A stretch of 64,000 bases of DNA from Sphingobium sp. SYK-6 (GCF_000283515.1 NC_015976.1:1-64000); one strand, 5' to 3'; shown: positions 16,659 through 24,380, counted from the first letter of the stretch. The notes: a model not told the origin generated them from the sequence alone. Made by a program: numbers and translations.

Positions 16659-17996
16659 TCAGACCTTTCGAGCGGCGGCGGCATAGACGCGGCCGGTCAG
16701 CCGGTCTTCCTGGTCGAGCGCGGCCACCATGGCGAGCTGCCCGTCCGCGTCCCGCCGCAGGATGACGACTGCGAGGCCCGTCTCGTCGAAGGGCAGTGCT
16801 TCGGGGGTGATCGTGCCGGCTCCGCGCAGCTTGCGCCGGGCGCGGCTGCCGGCTGCCGGGCGCGTCGGCACGCTGGCGCCGCGACGACGCGCGCGCACGC
16901 TGGCGACCAGCCCCTTGAGCCCCCCGGGGATGCTGTGGAGATACTGGGTCAGCGCGCCGGGCTCCATGCCCTCGGCCAGCGCATGGTCGATCGCGCAGAC
17001 GAACTCGGCGAGGCGGGTCTTGTCATAGTCCGCGCCGAAGACGAGCTTGGCGAGCGCGGTCAGCGGGCTGCGCGGCTGCACCTCGATGCCGGAATCGGCC
17101 AGCAGCTCGGCATAGTCGTCCGGCCGTGCGGCTGCCACGGCCGCGAAGGCGTGGGCGAGGCCGATGGCGCGATAGAGGGCATGGCGCGTGCGGCCCTCGC
17201 TGGCGTTGGCGGCTGCCGCGGCCTCGCGTGCCTGCGCCAGCGAATCGCCCAGCGCCGTCTCGCTGTCGGAATGGTCTATGAGGTCGGGCGTGAGGTCGAG
17301 CGCGGCATTGTCCCACATCCCGTCCTCGGCCGTCGGCGTCTCATCGAGGTCGTCGAAGCCATCGTCGGGACCGAGGTCGAAGCTGGTGGGGCCGTCGGAC
17401 CAGACCGGCACGCCGGTCGGCATGGCCAGCGCACCCGGCCCGGCCGCGGCGACTTCCGCGGCGATGCTGTCGGCCAGGTCCTCGGTGACCACTTCCTTCC
17501 AGTTGATGACGCCATAGACGAAGTCGATGGTGTCGTCGTCGGTCGAGAAGGGCATCATGATGCCGCGATAGAGAATCTCGGCACCGCGCTGGTTGGTGAA
17601 TTCCGCCTCGAAGCCGATCGGCGCGGCATTGGCGATGATCTGGAGATAATGGTCGGTGATGCGCGAGAGCAGCGTGCGCGCCGGGATCTGGCTGACACGG
17701 CTGACCGGGCTCGTCAGGTCGCACTGCGCGGCCAGCGCGCTGCCGAGGAAAGCGATCGTCGGGTCGTCGATGCCGCTGGTGAAGTCCAGCAGCACGCTAT
17801 GCGAGCCGAAATCGTGGATCTCGGCGGGATTGAGATCCTCGATATTGGGCAGCGAGCGGTCGCCCAGCAGCGATGCCCAGTAATTATAGGCGCGGATGTG
17901 CATCCGGCGCTCGTCGAAGCGGACGATAGGCGGCGCGTCCATTGCGTCGTCCAGCATTATGGCCTCCTCGGCCGCGCTGTGCCCCTGTGCATCCAT
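16659..17996 (-). CDS. PAS-domain protein of unknown function
   Basis: A 445-aa soluble protein from ATG 17996 (MDAQGHSAAEEAIMLDD). The N-terminal half (about residues 30-200) resembles the PAS_5-like fold seen in alphaproteobacterial proteins: LPNIEDLNPAEIHDFGSHSVLLDF, FLGSAL, and RGAEILYRGIMMPFSTDDDTIDFVYGVINWKE. The middle is acidic and low complexity; the C-terminal part is Ala-rich with a basic RARRRGASVP stretch. No output domain is visible. The longer open frame upstream to 18218 lacks protein-like sequence and is not included. It lies 134 nt upstream (in its own direction) of gdhB's promoter side; no co-regulation is shown. Confidence 0.65.
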   Translation of the reverse strand: MDAQGHSAAEEAIMLDDAMDAPPIVRFDERRMHIRAYNYWASLLGDRSLPNIEDLNPAEIHDFGSHSVLLDFTSGIDDPTIAFLGSALAAQCDLTSPVSRVSQIPARTLLSRITDHYLQIIANAAPIGFEAEFTNQRGAEILYRGIMMPFSTDDDTIDFVYGVINWKEVVTEDLADSIAAEVAAAGPGALAMPTGVPVWSDGPTSFDLGPDDGFDDLDETPTAEDGMWDNAALDLTPDLIDHSDSETALGDSLAQAREAAAAANASEGRTRHALYRAIGLAHAFAAVAAARPDDYAELLADSGIEVQPRSPLTALAKLVFGADYDKTRLAEFVCAIDHALAEGMEPGALTQYLHSIPGGLKGLVASVRARRRGASVPTRPAAGSRARRKLRGAGTITPEALPFDETGLAVVILRRDADGQLAMVAALDQEDRLTGRVYAAAARKV

Positions 17997-18325
17997 GGTC
18001 TGACTCGTCGATCCGCCGTTGCGATTGGCCGGACACTTGCGCACGGAAGGGTAAATTCGGGGTAAAGGCGGGGCCGGATCGTAACCGCTCATTAGGACTG
18101 TTGTCCCGCGCCGGGCCACGCGATCGTCCCGATCCGGCGGGATCGGGCGCCATGCCGGAGGATCGCACGCGCCGGCCCGCGCCCGCTCGTCCGCCCGCAC
18201 CGATGCCCCGGCCCGCACTCTAATGGCTTGCCACGCGCCACCACTGCTGTTAAGCGCCGCCGCTGCGCGGGAAAGCCCTTCACCAAAGGCCCTCGCGCAG
18301 AAGGACCGCAGGCCGGTCCACCGGA

Positions 18326-18401
18326 GCCGCTTTAGCTCAGCCGGTAGAGCATCGCATTCGTAATGCGAGGGTCAGGTGTTCGAGTCACCTAAGCGGCACC
18401 A
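18326..18401 (+). tRNA. tRNA-Thr (anticodon CGT)
   Basis: A full cloverleaf can be folded by eye. The acceptor GCCGCTT pairs with AAGCGGC. The D arm contains AGCTCAGCCGGTAGAGC. The anticodon stem TCGCA/TGCGA holds loop TTCGTAA with anticodon CGT (18359-18361). The T arm AGGTG-TTCGAGT-CACCT follows, and CCA is encoded (18399-18401). It reads ACG codons. The adjoining downstream segment is the accessory stretch of this window. Confidence 0.97.
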
Positions 18402-18450
18402 TTTCTTCGAAACCGGCGGGAAAGCCGGATTCCGACAGGCCAATAGGTAA

Positions 18451-18594
18451 CTATCTAAGAGCTTTTCTCTGTGGCTTGACCGCCGGGAGCCGCCGCAGAT
18501 CGGCTGGGTTAAGAAAAACCTCGGCCGCGAAACGCCAGCGAAGCGATATAATGATGCCGCGACGGGCGCTCGGCCCGGTCAGGCGCCCACGTTG
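18451..18594 (+). pseudogene. Start-less upstream remnant of a polymorphic-toxin gene
   Basis: Translating upstream from the 85-aa toxin domain in the same frame, no stop occurs until TAA 18448-18450, and no ATG, GTG or TTG occurs before 18592. The 48 codons encode sequence typical of a toxin junction: PPQIGWVKKNLG, then AKRYNDAATG and ARPGQAPTL leading directly into MRTMPDG. This looks like the C-terminal end of a once larger secreted toxin that lost its delivery part by truncation or displacement. The reading is direct; the toxin interpretation is inference. Confidence 0.6.
18490..18526 (+). repeat. Toxin-junction repeat, copy 1
   Basis: The 20-nt core at 18490-18509 (CCGCCGCAGATCGGCTGGGT) recurs at 20371-20390 with one change. 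After a divergent 10-nt stretch, CTCGGCC follows at the same distance in both copies. Overall 30 of 37 positions agree. In frame it encodes PPQIGWVKKNLG. The single core difference is synonymous (GGC/GGT), so the repeat is homologous coding sequence rather than a simple attachment site. Confidence 0.8.
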
Positions 18595-18852
18595 ATGCGG
18601 ACGATGCCGGATGGCTCGAAGCGGCCGGTCAAGTTCGATGGCGTACAGGGCGAATATGTGATCGACCGAAAGTTCAGGGTCGTGAACCGTCCCAGGGCGC
18701 GTGCCCAGTTATTGCGGCAGTCGGAAGCACTGGCGCATAATCGGGCCATTGGAACTTGGGAAGTGCCCAATGAAGCCGAGCGAATCGCTGCGCTCAAGTT
18801 GTTTAAAGAGATGAAGATCACGAACATCAAGGTGAGGGTGGTGAAGCCATGA
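18595..18852 (+). CDS. Orphan nuclease-toxin C-terminal domain (restriction-endonuclease-fold type)
   Basis: An 85-aa product resembling the C-terminal toxin domains of large secreted polymorphic toxins. The pattern PVKFDGVQGEYVIDRKF offers a D-(x)n-DxK core (D15, D24, K26) as in PD-(D/E)xK nucleases. LLRQSEALAHN and GTWEVPNEAE follow, and the protein ends in ITNIKVRVVKP, a typical terminal strand of such domains. ATG 18595 is preceded by TTG 18592; coding similarity continues upstream without a start. The stop overlaps the next ATG by 4 nt, as in toxin-immunity pairs. Base composition is lower in GC than neighbours. No secretion domain is present. Confidence 0.6.
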   Translation: MRTMPDGSKRPVKFDGVQGEYVIDRKFRVVNRPRARAQLLRQSEALAHNRAIGTWEVPNEAERIAALKLFKEMKITNIKVRVVKP

Positions 18853-19160
18853 GCGCAATAGGGGTGGCGCGGATTATCGCTGATTTCATATTGTTTCTGG
18901 ATCTCACCGATGATGATGTTCTTGATCCTGATGCAGCTGTCCTCATGATGGAGGATGTGGCAGCGAGGCTTCAGGATTTGGACAAAGCTTTTCTTCGACA
19001 ACTGGTCGATGCTTTTCCTGTGATTGCCTCAGAATATAGCGGCGAGGCCCACAAATTGGTGCTCGACATACCCTATAGCTTCTATCTTGAGGAAACACTT
19101 GCCGCCGGCGACCCGGTGAGGCTAGCCGAACTGGAAGCGCTCCGCGACGCGAGGGATTGA
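18849..19160 (+). CDS. Predicted immunity protein for the adjacent toxin domain
   Basis: A 103-aa, strongly acidic protein (runs such as LDLTDDDVLDPD and MMEDVAARLQDLD) with no signal peptide or membrane segment. I do not recognise a named family. The call rests on context: a 4-nt overlap with the upstream nuclease-like domain, small size, high acidity as expected for a nuclease inhibitor, and lower GC than the flanking chromosome. It could instead be an unrelated orphan gene acquired with the toxin fragment. Confidence 0.5.
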   Translation: MSAIGVARIIADFILFLDLTDDDVLDPDAAVLMMEDVAARLQDLDKAFLRQLVDAFPVIASEYSGEAHKLVLDIPYSFYLEETLAAGDPVRLAELEALRDARD

Positions 19161-19339
19161 ACGTCCGGTTCTAGCGCGGGGTCGGATCACGACCTTTCGA
19201 CGCCGCCCCTGTTACGCGCGATCAATAGAAAATTCGCAGTGATTTGAGCGCCCATCCTTGTCGTCTGTGGGGCACCATTTTCTGTCAAAACCATGAACGG
19301 CGGTAGCACCGCCCATGCCGCTCTTTGCGGCAGCCGCTT

Positions 19340-19560
19340 TCAGGACCGTAGTGGATCCAGCGACACGCGCTCCCGGCGGACGCGTTCCAGATCATCCTTG
19401 CGACGCTTTTCAGCATCATCCGAACGGTAGGGAATATTCGCGAGCAACATCTGCAGCCGCGACGGATCGAGCACGCGCCCGAGCAGACCATCGAGGACCA
19501 TCCCGTCACAGTTCCTTTTCCTGTCCGTTGACGCAAAAGCCTCTCGAGATCGTAGAAGGC
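19340..19560 (-). pseudogene. Decayed fragment resembling the C-terminal part of a large serine recombinase
   Basis: Read on the minus strand from about 19560 to the stop at 19340-19342, one frame gives RKRNCDGMVLDGLLG, then RVLDPSRLQMLLANI, then EKRRKDDLERVRRE. The pattern C-x-G...LD..L...vLDP.RL..LL followed by a charged helix is that of the zinc-ribbon and coiled-coil region of large serine recombinases. There is no N-terminal catalytic domain. Just past the stop, another frame continues with GGATAVHGFDRKWCP, suggesting a frameshift. Too short for a normal gene call; assignment is tentative. Confidence 0.4.
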
Positions 19561-19637
19561 TTGGTCCGGTGACCTGCTTAACTTGCCGTTTAGCAGAACT
19601 CCGATAGGGGAGGCGTCAATCCGCAGCAGGAGCCATC

Positions 19638-20369
19638 ATGATAGAGGTTGATCTTCGCCGCCTTTGCACCATCACTCAGGGCGTGGCGCACCAGCATATG
19701 CCTGCATGGGCCAATCTGACCGCGAATGTCATCAAGGGCACAAAGACGGACCCCGGGGACCTTGCGGGGCCCGGCATTTATACCTGCTTCTGGGACCGGG
19801 CGCTGATCTACATCGGCGCTTACAGCGGTCTCGCTCACGATCCGTTCGGCGGCCACGTTATCGATCGTGCCTTCAAGCATATTGTCGGATTTACGCTGCG
19901 TTCCGATCAGCTGTTTTTCAACGATCGTCCGCTGCGCGCCATCATCGACGGCCTTGACCATGAGATCGCCCGAGATCTCGCGAGGGCACGCGAGCAGGGT
20001 GACCGAGTGCGTTCGGGGGGAGGGCCTGAAACCGCGCTGGGGCCCAATGGCGCCTTTTGTGCGACCGAGAGAAAGGCCCGTTTCGCGGCAAGGCACTGGG
20101 ATGTGCTCCGCGGTGCAACCCCTGACGAACTCTTTCGCCGCCTGACCTTTGCCTATCGCCGGCTCATGCCGCCTGCCTCGCTGGTGAGCAAGAAGGCCAT
20201 TCAGAAGGATTGGATCGACCAGATCGAGAAGAAGCTGATCACCGCATTCGAGCCATGCTGCAACACGTCGGGGCGTCGCGGTCCGGATGGCCCGCCCGCG
20301 AGCCTGCAACAGGTGTCCGAAGCCCTCGACACGGCAATTGCCGCGGTCCGCGCCTCGCATAAGCTATGA
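19638..20369 (+). CDS. GIY-YIG-like predicted nuclease
   Basis: A 243-aa protein with a clear AGGAG ribosome-binding site 6 nt before the ATG. The segment GPGIYTCFWDRALIYIG (GIY at 46-48, YIG at 58-60) followed by DRAFKH (R77, H81) fits the GIY-YIG nuclease core: GIY, about nine residues, YIG, then Arg and a His four residues later. A helix with possible catalytic Glu (GLDHEIARDL) follows. The C-terminal half is Arg/Lys-rich with no recognised domain. It ends 1 nt before the second toxin-junction repeat. Function is unknown. Confidence 0.55.
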   Translation: MIEVDLRRLCTITQGVAHQHMPAWANLTANVIKGTKTDPGDLAGPGIYTCFWDRALIYIGAYSGLAHDPFGGHVIDRAFKHIVGFTLRSDQLFFNDRPLRAIIDGLDHEIARDLARAREQGDRVRSGGGPETALGPNGAFCATERKARFAARHWDVLRGATPDELFRRLTFAYRRLMPPASLVSKKAIQKDWIDQIEKKLITAFEPCCNTSGRRGPDGPPASLQQVSEALDTAIAAVRASHKL

Positions 20370-20370
20370 T

Positions 20371-20407
20371 CCGCCGCAGATCGGTTGGGTGAACGAGCAT
20401 CTCGGCC
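20371..20407 (+). repeat. Toxin-junction repeat, copy 2
   Basis: Second copy of the 18490-18526 repeat, encoding PPQIGWVNEHLG against PPQIGWVKKNLG in copy 1 (9 of 12 residues identical). Here the similarity to the toxin stops within a few codons and the frame runs antisense into the response-regulator gene. It looks like the stump of a second toxin C-terminus. Confidence 0.75.
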
Positions 20408-20513
20408 TCTTTGTCCGCTGTTGCGGCCATCCTGCTCCCACCCTCGGCCCTGCCCCGTCCCCGGCCACAGTCGCCTCGTGCGCCGATGATGTCCGCACCC
20501 TTCCTCGTCCGCC

Positions 20514-20870
20514 TTACATCCCCTGCGCGCGTTTCAGGGCGCGTTCGATGTCGCGGAAGCTGTAGGGTTTCGCGACGGTGGGCACTTGCGCATGGGCATC
20601 CTCGTGCATGGCGTCGCCATAGCCGGTCGCGAAGATGAAGGGGATGCGCCGCTCGGCCAGCGCCGCTGCAACCGAATAGCTCTGCTCGCCGTGCACATTC
20701 ACGTCCAGGATCGCCGCATCGGGAGGCTGGCGCGCGATCATCTCCGTCGCTTCCGCGAGCGTGTCGGCGAGGATCGGGCTGGCGCCCGCTTTTTCCAGCA
20801 TGTCCTCCAGGGCAAGGGCGAGGATGGGCTCGTCCTCGATGATGAGGATGGCGAGGCCGCGCATCGTCAT
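20514..20870 (-). CDS. Single-domain response regulator of the FAT GUY class (SdrG-like)
   Basis: A 118-aa stand-alone receiver domain with acidic pocket E12-D13, phospho-acceptor D56 in AAILDVNVHG, T82 and K101 (AKPYSF). The block IPFIFATGYGD matches the PFxFATGY motif of FAT GUY regulators. One of these, SdrG of Sphingomonas melonis, relays phosphate in the general stress response. The ATG overlaps the stop of the upstream histidine kinase by 4 nt, so the pair is co-translated. Role in stress signalling is inference from class membership. Confidence 0.82.
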   Translation of the reverse strand: MTMRGLAILIIEDEPILALALEDMLEKAGASPILADTLAEATEMIARQPPDAAILDVNVHGEQSYSVAAALAERRIPFIFATGYGDAMHEDAHAQVPTVAKPYSFRDIERALKRAQGM

Positions 20871-22315
20871 GCCGGGCTCTTCGGGATGCGGGCGTCGATC
20901 GTGCAGCGCAGGCCCTCTGGCTCGAAGTGCAGGGCCACGGCCCCGCCCAGCCCGGGCGCTATGCCGCGCTGGATGAGCCGCGTGCCGAAGCCGCGCCGCG
21001 TGGGCGGCTCCACCGGAGGGCCGCCCCGCTCCCGCCACTCGATCGCCAGCCGGCAGTGATGCTCTTCCTCCTCCACCGTCCAGGCGAGGTCCACTCGCCC
21101 CTCGCCGGCCGAGAGCGCGCCATATTTGATGGCGTTGGTGCTCAGCTCATGCACCACCATCGCCATGGCCATCGCCGCTTGCGGGGGTAGCCGGATGTCC
21201 GGCCCGGCGAGGTGGAAGCGCGCGCTGTCCGATCCGGCCGTGGCCTCGATCGCGCTGCGCACGGTGTCGACCAGCCGCGCGGCCTGCCAGCTCTGCGCGG
21301 TGAGCAGGCTGTGCGCTGCCGCCAGCGCGGTGAGCCGGGCATCGAAGGTCGTGCGGGCCTGCTCCGATCCCGGGATGCCCCGGAAGGACTGGGTCGCAAG
21401 CCCCTGCACGACCGCGAGCGTGTTCTTCACCCGGTGGTTCAGCTCGTGGATGAGCAGTTCCTGCTGCTCCTGCGCCTGCACCTGCTCCGTCACGTCATTG
21501 CCCTGGACGAAGATGCCCGTCACCGCGCCGGCGCCATCGAAGATCGGCTGATAGATGAAGTCGAGGAAGCGTTCCTCGTCTCCTTCGGGCCCCTCATTGG
21601 CGAGCAGGATCCGCTGGTTGCGGCCGACATAGGGCTGCCCGCTCTCGCGCACCGTATCGAGCAGCGCGATGAAGCCCTGCGCGACGATTTCCGGCAGCGC
21701 CTCGGCGACCGGCCGGCCGATCAGGTTGCGCTGCCCCACGAGGCGGAGATAGGCGCGGTTGGCGAGGCGGACTTCGTGGCGCGGCCCGCTCAGCACCGCC
21801 ATGAAGCCGGGCGCCTGGTCGAACAGGGCCTTGAGCTGCTCGCTTTCCTGGCTGAGGTCCAGATTGCGCGCCTGCACCGCATTGGCGCGCTGGACGAGGC
21901 CCATCTCGTCCCGCATCGCGCGCAGGCTCTCGAGCTCGGTCACGTCGACGGTGTGCTGGAGGATGTGGCGCACCTCGCCATCCGCATCGTGCAGCGGGGT
22001 GTGCGTCGCGCTCCAGTAGCGCTGGTCCATGCCGCCGTCCGGCCGGCTGATGTCGTAGCGGATGAGCGCCAGCTCGTCCGTCTGCCCGGTGTCGAGCACG
22101 CGCCGGAGCGAGCCTTCCAGCAGCTTGTAGCTTTCCGAGTCCGGGTCGCTGGGAAAGGCCTCGAACATCGTGCGGTCGACCAGCTCCTCGCGCGTCCGCA
22201 TGGTGGCCTTGAGATAGGCATCGTTCATCCACACGAGCCGCAATTCGCGATCAAGCACGACATAGGCATTGGGGGATCGGGCAACCAGCATCCTGAAGTC
22301 GATCGTCGCCGGCAT
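20867..22315 (-). CDS. PAS-PAS HWE-family sensor histidine kinase
   Basis: Cytosolic sensor kinase of 482 aa without membrane segments. Two PAS domains lie at about residues 10-130 and 165-285. The phospho-acceptor box ELNHRVKNTLAVVQ (His near 294, HRxxN pattern) follows, then the N box HELSTNAIKYGAL, the HWE-type WRERGGP motif and the GFGTRLIQRG loop. ATG 22315 is chosen; GTG 22321 is possible. HWE/HRxxN kinases of this kind feed the PhyR general stress response in sphingomonads. Its direct partner is presumably the overlapping FAT GUY regulator. Confidence 0.88.
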   Translation of the reverse strand: MPATIDFRMLVARSPNAYVVLDRELRLVWMNDAYLKATMRTREELVDRTMFEAFPSDPDSESYKLLEGSLRRVLDTGQTDELALIRYDISRPDGGMDQRYWSATHTPLHDADGEVRHILQHTVDVTELESLRAMRDEMGLVQRANAVQARNLDLSQESEQLKALFDQAPGFMAVLSGPRHEVRLANRAYLRLVGQRNLIGRPVAEALPEIVAQGFIALLDTVRESGQPYVGRNQRILLANEGPEGDEERFLDFIYQPIFDGAGAVTGIFVQGNDVTEQVQAQEQQELLIHELNHRVKNTLAVVQGLATQSFRGIPGSEQARTTFDARLTALAAAHSLLTAQSWQAARLVDTVRSAIEATAGSDSARFHLAGPDIRLPPQAAMAMAMVVHELSTNAIKYGALSAGEGRVDLAWTVEEEEHHCRLAIEWRERGGPPVEPPTRRGFGTRLIQRGIAPGLGGAVALHFEPEGLRCTIDARIPKSPA

Positions 22316-22664
22316 GCGCACCCATCTCCCCGCTGATACTGCTTCTGCCGGCCAGGTCCTGCAGAGGCGACTCCCACGTCAGCCGGCATTATCAGTGCTG
22401 CCGTGACCTTAGCGCGCTGCGGGCGGCGCGCAAGAACGCAGCGCCGGGCCGTTTGGGGAAAGAATGGCGGGGCGACCCGTGGCGCACGCCACCGGAACGA
22501 GCCGCGCATGCCGACGACATGACGGAACCTCGCTGGCCGCCATCGAGCGAGCGACGACCCTATGGGATGCCAGAGCCACGGCGGCCCAAAGTTCAATCGT
22601 CTGTCGCGCACGGAAGGGCTGACAGTCCCGAATTATTCCGCAGCTTCCTGACTCTTGGATGGCC
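22316..22664. other. Intergenic stretch without recognisable gene
   Basis: About 350 nt between the kinase start and the flotillin end, both on the minus strand. It must hold the kinase promoter. I see no RNA gene, clear promoter pair or strong hairpin, and the open frames in it lack protein-like sequence. Confidence 0.5.
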
Positions 22665-24380
22665 TTATCCCGACTTGGGCCGTTCCGCGGCTCCTTCCGC
22701 ACGCCCGACTGCACCCGCGCCGCCTTCTGCTGCCTGGGTGGCACCTTCGCCAATCGCGGGCTGAGCCATCAAGCCCGCCAGTGAGGAGCCGTCCAGGCCC
22801 AACTCTTTCATGAGCCCATCGAGGATCGGTGCTTGTGCCCGGTAGGATAGGGCGGCCGCCACGGCATCGTTTGCAAGGTTCCCACCGGACTTCGAACTGC
22901 TGCCACTTCCACTCTCGGCATTCCCGCCGCGCTGTGTGAGGCCATCGACTTGGACGATCTTGATGGAATCGATCGCTTCCAATGGCTTAGCGCTTTCGCG
23001 GACCAGTTCCGGGAGGACCTTGAGAAGGGCCAGCTTCATCTGGAGGCTGATCTGTTCAAGCGACAGAATGTTCGCTGCCTCGTTTACCGCCCGCTGGCCC
23101 GCTGCCTCGACTTCGAAGCGGACGCGGTCTGCCTCGGCGGTGAGCTTGGCGGCGTCGGCTTGACCTTCTGCTTCGCGTCGTATGGCCTCGGCACGGTTGG
23201 TGGCCGCATCCTTTTCTGCTTCCGCATCAACCTTGATGCGAATTGCGTCACGTTCAGCCTGCTTGGCTGCTTCGATCAGTTCGATTCGCTTGCCACGCTC
23301 AGCCACCTCGGTTTCGCGACTGGTCGTGACCGCCTCTTCAGCAGCAACCGCCTTGGCCCGTGCTTCATCGGCGAGCGCTTTTGCCTGGCTCTCCTCGCGG
23401 CTCTTGTTCTGGACCGCGATCTGTTGTTCCTGGCGGGCAATTTCCAGCGCCTGCTTCTGCAGGATCCTTGCCTCTTCCACGGTTCGATCGGCTTCGATCT
23501 GTCGGGAGTCGACCTCTCGCTTGGCGTTGATCCGCGCGCTTTCGGACTCCTGATTTCGCACTGCCTGTTCCCGGGCGATTTCAGCGGCTTGCGCGGCCCG
23601 CCGCACCTCGACCTCGCGCTCCTGCTCCAGCCGGGCATATTCCTGGTCGCGGGCAATCTCGAACGAGCGCTTGTCGGCCTCAAGATTCTTGGTTTCGATC
23701 TGTACCCGGGTGTCCTGCTCGATGTCATTGCGCAGTTTCTTACGCGCTTCGATCTGCTCGGTCAGCTTGGTAAGGCCTTCAGCGTCGAAGGCATTGTTCG
23801 CATTGAAATGTTCGATGCTTGTCTGGTCGAGGCCGGTCAATGATACCGATTCAAGCTCGAGGCCGTTCATGGCCAGATCGTTGGAAGAGACCTGCTGCAC
23901 CTTCTGCACGAATTCCGCGCGCTGCTCGTGCAGCTCGTTCATCGTCATGCCGGCCGCGACCGACCGAAGCGCATCCACGAATTTTCCTTCCACCAGGTCC
24001 TTGAGCGCTTCAGGATTCATTGTCCGCTGGCCCAGCGTTTGAGCAGCCATAGCGATCGACCCTGCATCCGGCCGCACGCGGACATAGAATTCGGCCTTCA
24101 CGTCAATGCGCAGTCGATCGAGAGTGATGAGCGCATCAGAGTTCTTGCGCTCGACGGCCAGGCGCACGGTGTTCATGTTGACCGGCATGGTCTCGTGGAG
24201 AACCGGGAGCACGAGCGCGCCCCCGTTCAATACAACCTTCTCGCCGCCAAAGCCCGTCCGTACGAAACCGACTTCCTTAGTGGCGCGCCGGTAAAGCCGC
24301 GCGATCGTGAAAGCCACGATCAACACAAACAGCAGAACTGTGCCTGCCAGAATCGCGATGTCAGTAAACGTGCCGAACAC
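22665..24380 (-). CDS. yqiK: Flotillin-like protein (YqiK family)
   Basis: Membrane scaffold protein of lipid microdomains. One N-terminal transmembrane segment (about residues 8-28, ILAGTVLLFVLIVAFTIA) precedes a Band-7/SPFH domain (about 35-200, with GGEKVVLNGGALVLPVLHE). A long Ala/Glu/Lys/Arg-rich coiled coil follows (about 215-430, many EARKKLRND-type heptads), then a C-terminal tail. It is 571 aa with a GTG start. The partner YqiJ-like gene lies 19 nt upstream, the same pair as yqiJ-yqiK in Escherichia coli. GC looks lower than in neighbouring genes, which may indicate transfer. Confidence 0.9.
   Translation of the reverse strand: MFGTFTDIAILAGTVLLFVLIVAFTIARLYRRATKEVGFVRTGFGGEKVVLNGGALVLPVLHETMPVNMNTVRLAVERKNSDALITLDRLRIDVKAEFYVRVRPDAGSIAMAAQTLGQRTMNPEALKDLVEGKFVDALRSVAAGMTMNELHEQRAEFVQKVQQVSSNDLAMNGLELESVSLTGLDQTSIEHFNANNAFDAEGLTKLTEQIEARKKLRNDIEQDTRVQIETKNLEADKRSFEIARDQEYARLEQEREVEVRRAAQAAEIAREQAVRNQESESARINAKREVDSRQIEADRTVEEARILQKQALEIARQEQQIAVQNKSREESQAKALADEARAKAVAAEEAVTTSRETEVAERGKRIELIEAAKQAERDAIRIKVDAEAEKDAATNRAEAIRREAEGQADAAKLTAEADRVRFEVEAAGQRAVNEAANILSLEQISLQMKLALLKVLPELVRESAKPLEAIDSIKIVQVDGLTQRGGNAESGSGSSSKSGGNLANDAVAAALSYRAQAPILDGLMKELGLDGSSLAGLMAQPAIGEGATQAAEGGAGAVGRAEGAAERPKSG

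Noticed and set aside
13645..16686. A 1013-codon open frame on the plus strand opposite gdhB, and similar long frames opposite acs, yidC, pepP, murJ and the dipeptidase
   Set aside because: These are antisense frames caused by high GC3 in real genes. Their translations are rich in Arg, His, Gly and Ala, lack domain motifs and have no supporting ribosome-binding sites.
18228..18256. TTGCCA-17-TAAGCG as promoter of tRNA-Thr
   Set aside because: The -10 match is poor (TAAGCG); spacing alone is not enough.
18490..20390. The 20-nt direct repeat read as phage or island attL/attR
   Set aside because: The single core difference is synonymous and similarity continues at the protein level (PPQIGWV), so homologous toxin coding sequence explains it better than a site-specific attachment core.
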